Below are positions 5,375-5,796 of a stretch of 5,796 bases of DNA, in pieces. Each line of letters begins with the position of its first letter. Position 1 is the first letter of the stretch. Source of the stretch: RUG13615 sp040307715 (GTDB lineage: Bacteria; Bacillota; Clostridia; Peptostreptococcales; Anaerovoracaceae); contig JAWRJC010000075.1 in assembly GCA_040307715.1 (NCBI GenBank), positions 1 through 5,796 of the forward strand. The letters are read 5' to 3'. Both the position numbers and the translations under genes were made by a program. The notes beneath the pieces were generated by a model. That model saw only the letters and a program-made list of their open reading frames with translations, made no database searches and was not told the origin of the DNA.

Positions 5375-5796
5375 TTACAGGCTAAGTAACTCCTGCACCA
5401 TCCGTTCCGGGTAAAAAAACGCCATATCTGCGTGATCCATCCCCGCAAAGCATTTAAATCCCGTTCCCGGGACAACCTTCTTCATATATTTCAGATCCCA
5501 GTCTCTGGCTTTGCGTTCTTTTTCGGCATACCAGTAATGCATCTTGCCGGAGAGACGCGGAACCTTCTTCGGCACTTTATAGTTGTTGCAGGAATCGAAG
5601 GTCCTCCAAAGTGTCTTATATGTGCAATGGCGGAAAATATCGGCCACGTATTTGAGATCCTCCTCGCTGTACTGGGTGGAGCTAAATGCCTTTACGATCA
5701 TTCTCTCCCCGCCGAGTTTCCCGAGTGCCATCATTCCGAAATCACGCAGTGCGATAAACCGGGTCAATATCCATGGCAACTGATAGGGCGTGATCC
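5375..5796 (-). CDS. alpha/beta hydrolase, C-terminal part (5' end outside window)
   Basis: The frame is open from the right edge to TAA at 5375, giving 139 residues of C-terminal sequence. The late-domain layout suits an alpha/beta hydrolase: a helical cap-like stretch, then a beta strand HYWYAEKE around residues 85-92, a helix, and a strand leading to FAGMDHADMAFFYPE, where the His of GMDHAD fits the catalytic histidine before the last helix. The nucleophile elbow (G-x-S-x-G) lies outside the window, so an active serine cannot be confirmed. The acid is not obvious; a Glu or Asp just after the HYWYAEKE strand is the natural candidate. A TTG at 5779 and an ATG at 5717 exist in frame, but the frame continues past them to the edge, so the true start is probably further right. 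It leads the reductase with a 23-base gap and is likely in the same operon. The substrate is unknown. Confidence 0.78.
   Translation of the reverse strand, partial: ITPYQLPWILTRFIALRDFGMMALGKLGGERMIVKAFSSTQYSEEDLKYVADIFRHCTYKTLWRTFDSCNNYKVPKKVPRLSGKMHYWYAEKERKARDWDLKYMKKVVPGTGFKCFAGMDHADMAFFYPERMVQELLSL

Noticed and set aside
1..5796. CRISPR arrays, tRNA or rRNA genes, insertion sequences, attachment sites.
   Set aside because: No spaced repeats, cloverleaf-type sequence, transposase-like frame or terminal inverted repeats were seen on either strand.

Overview
The window looks like part of a Bacillota chromosome, most likely a gut-type Clostridia (Lachnospiraceae or relatives). The reasons are strong purine-rich ribosome binding sites, tight co-directional operons, a base composition that by eye is around half GC or slightly above, and gene families common in that group. 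This placement is an inference; there is no rRNA or marker gene here. All six convincing genes lie on the minus strand, so transcription runs from right to left.

Upstream unit (5796 down to about 3572): the C-terminal part of an alpha/beta hydrolase (cut by the right edge), a ketopantoate-reductase-family oxidoreductase joined to it with about 24 bases between stop and start, a roughly 212-base stretch holding a candidate small gene, a four-helix conserved membrane protein, and then an intrinsic terminator. The stretch between reductase and membrane protein is not obviously empty. A 37-codon ORF starts with an ATGA overlap on the reductase stop and ends at a CTT TGA. A +1 shift exactly there enters a 35-codon frame that itself ends with an ATGA overlap on the membrane-protein start. 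This is either a decayed or mutated small gene or, more speculatively, a small protein needing +1 recoding of the kind known from prfB.

Downstream unit (3571 down to the left edge): a short leader with a perfect 6-6-6 palindrome that resembles a metalloregulator operator, a six-helix protein resembling the MptD/Trep_Strep (TIGR02185) family of putative ECF-transporter S components, and two exporter-fold ABC half-transporters of the IrtA/IrtB (YbtP/YbtQ) type, the second cut by the left edge. The two half-transporters would form a heterodimer. Their resemblance to siderophore importers and the S-component-like neighbour suggest uptake of a metal chelate or other small molecule, possibly under metal control, but neither substrate nor direction can be read from the sequence. 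No ECF T or A component is visible in the window.
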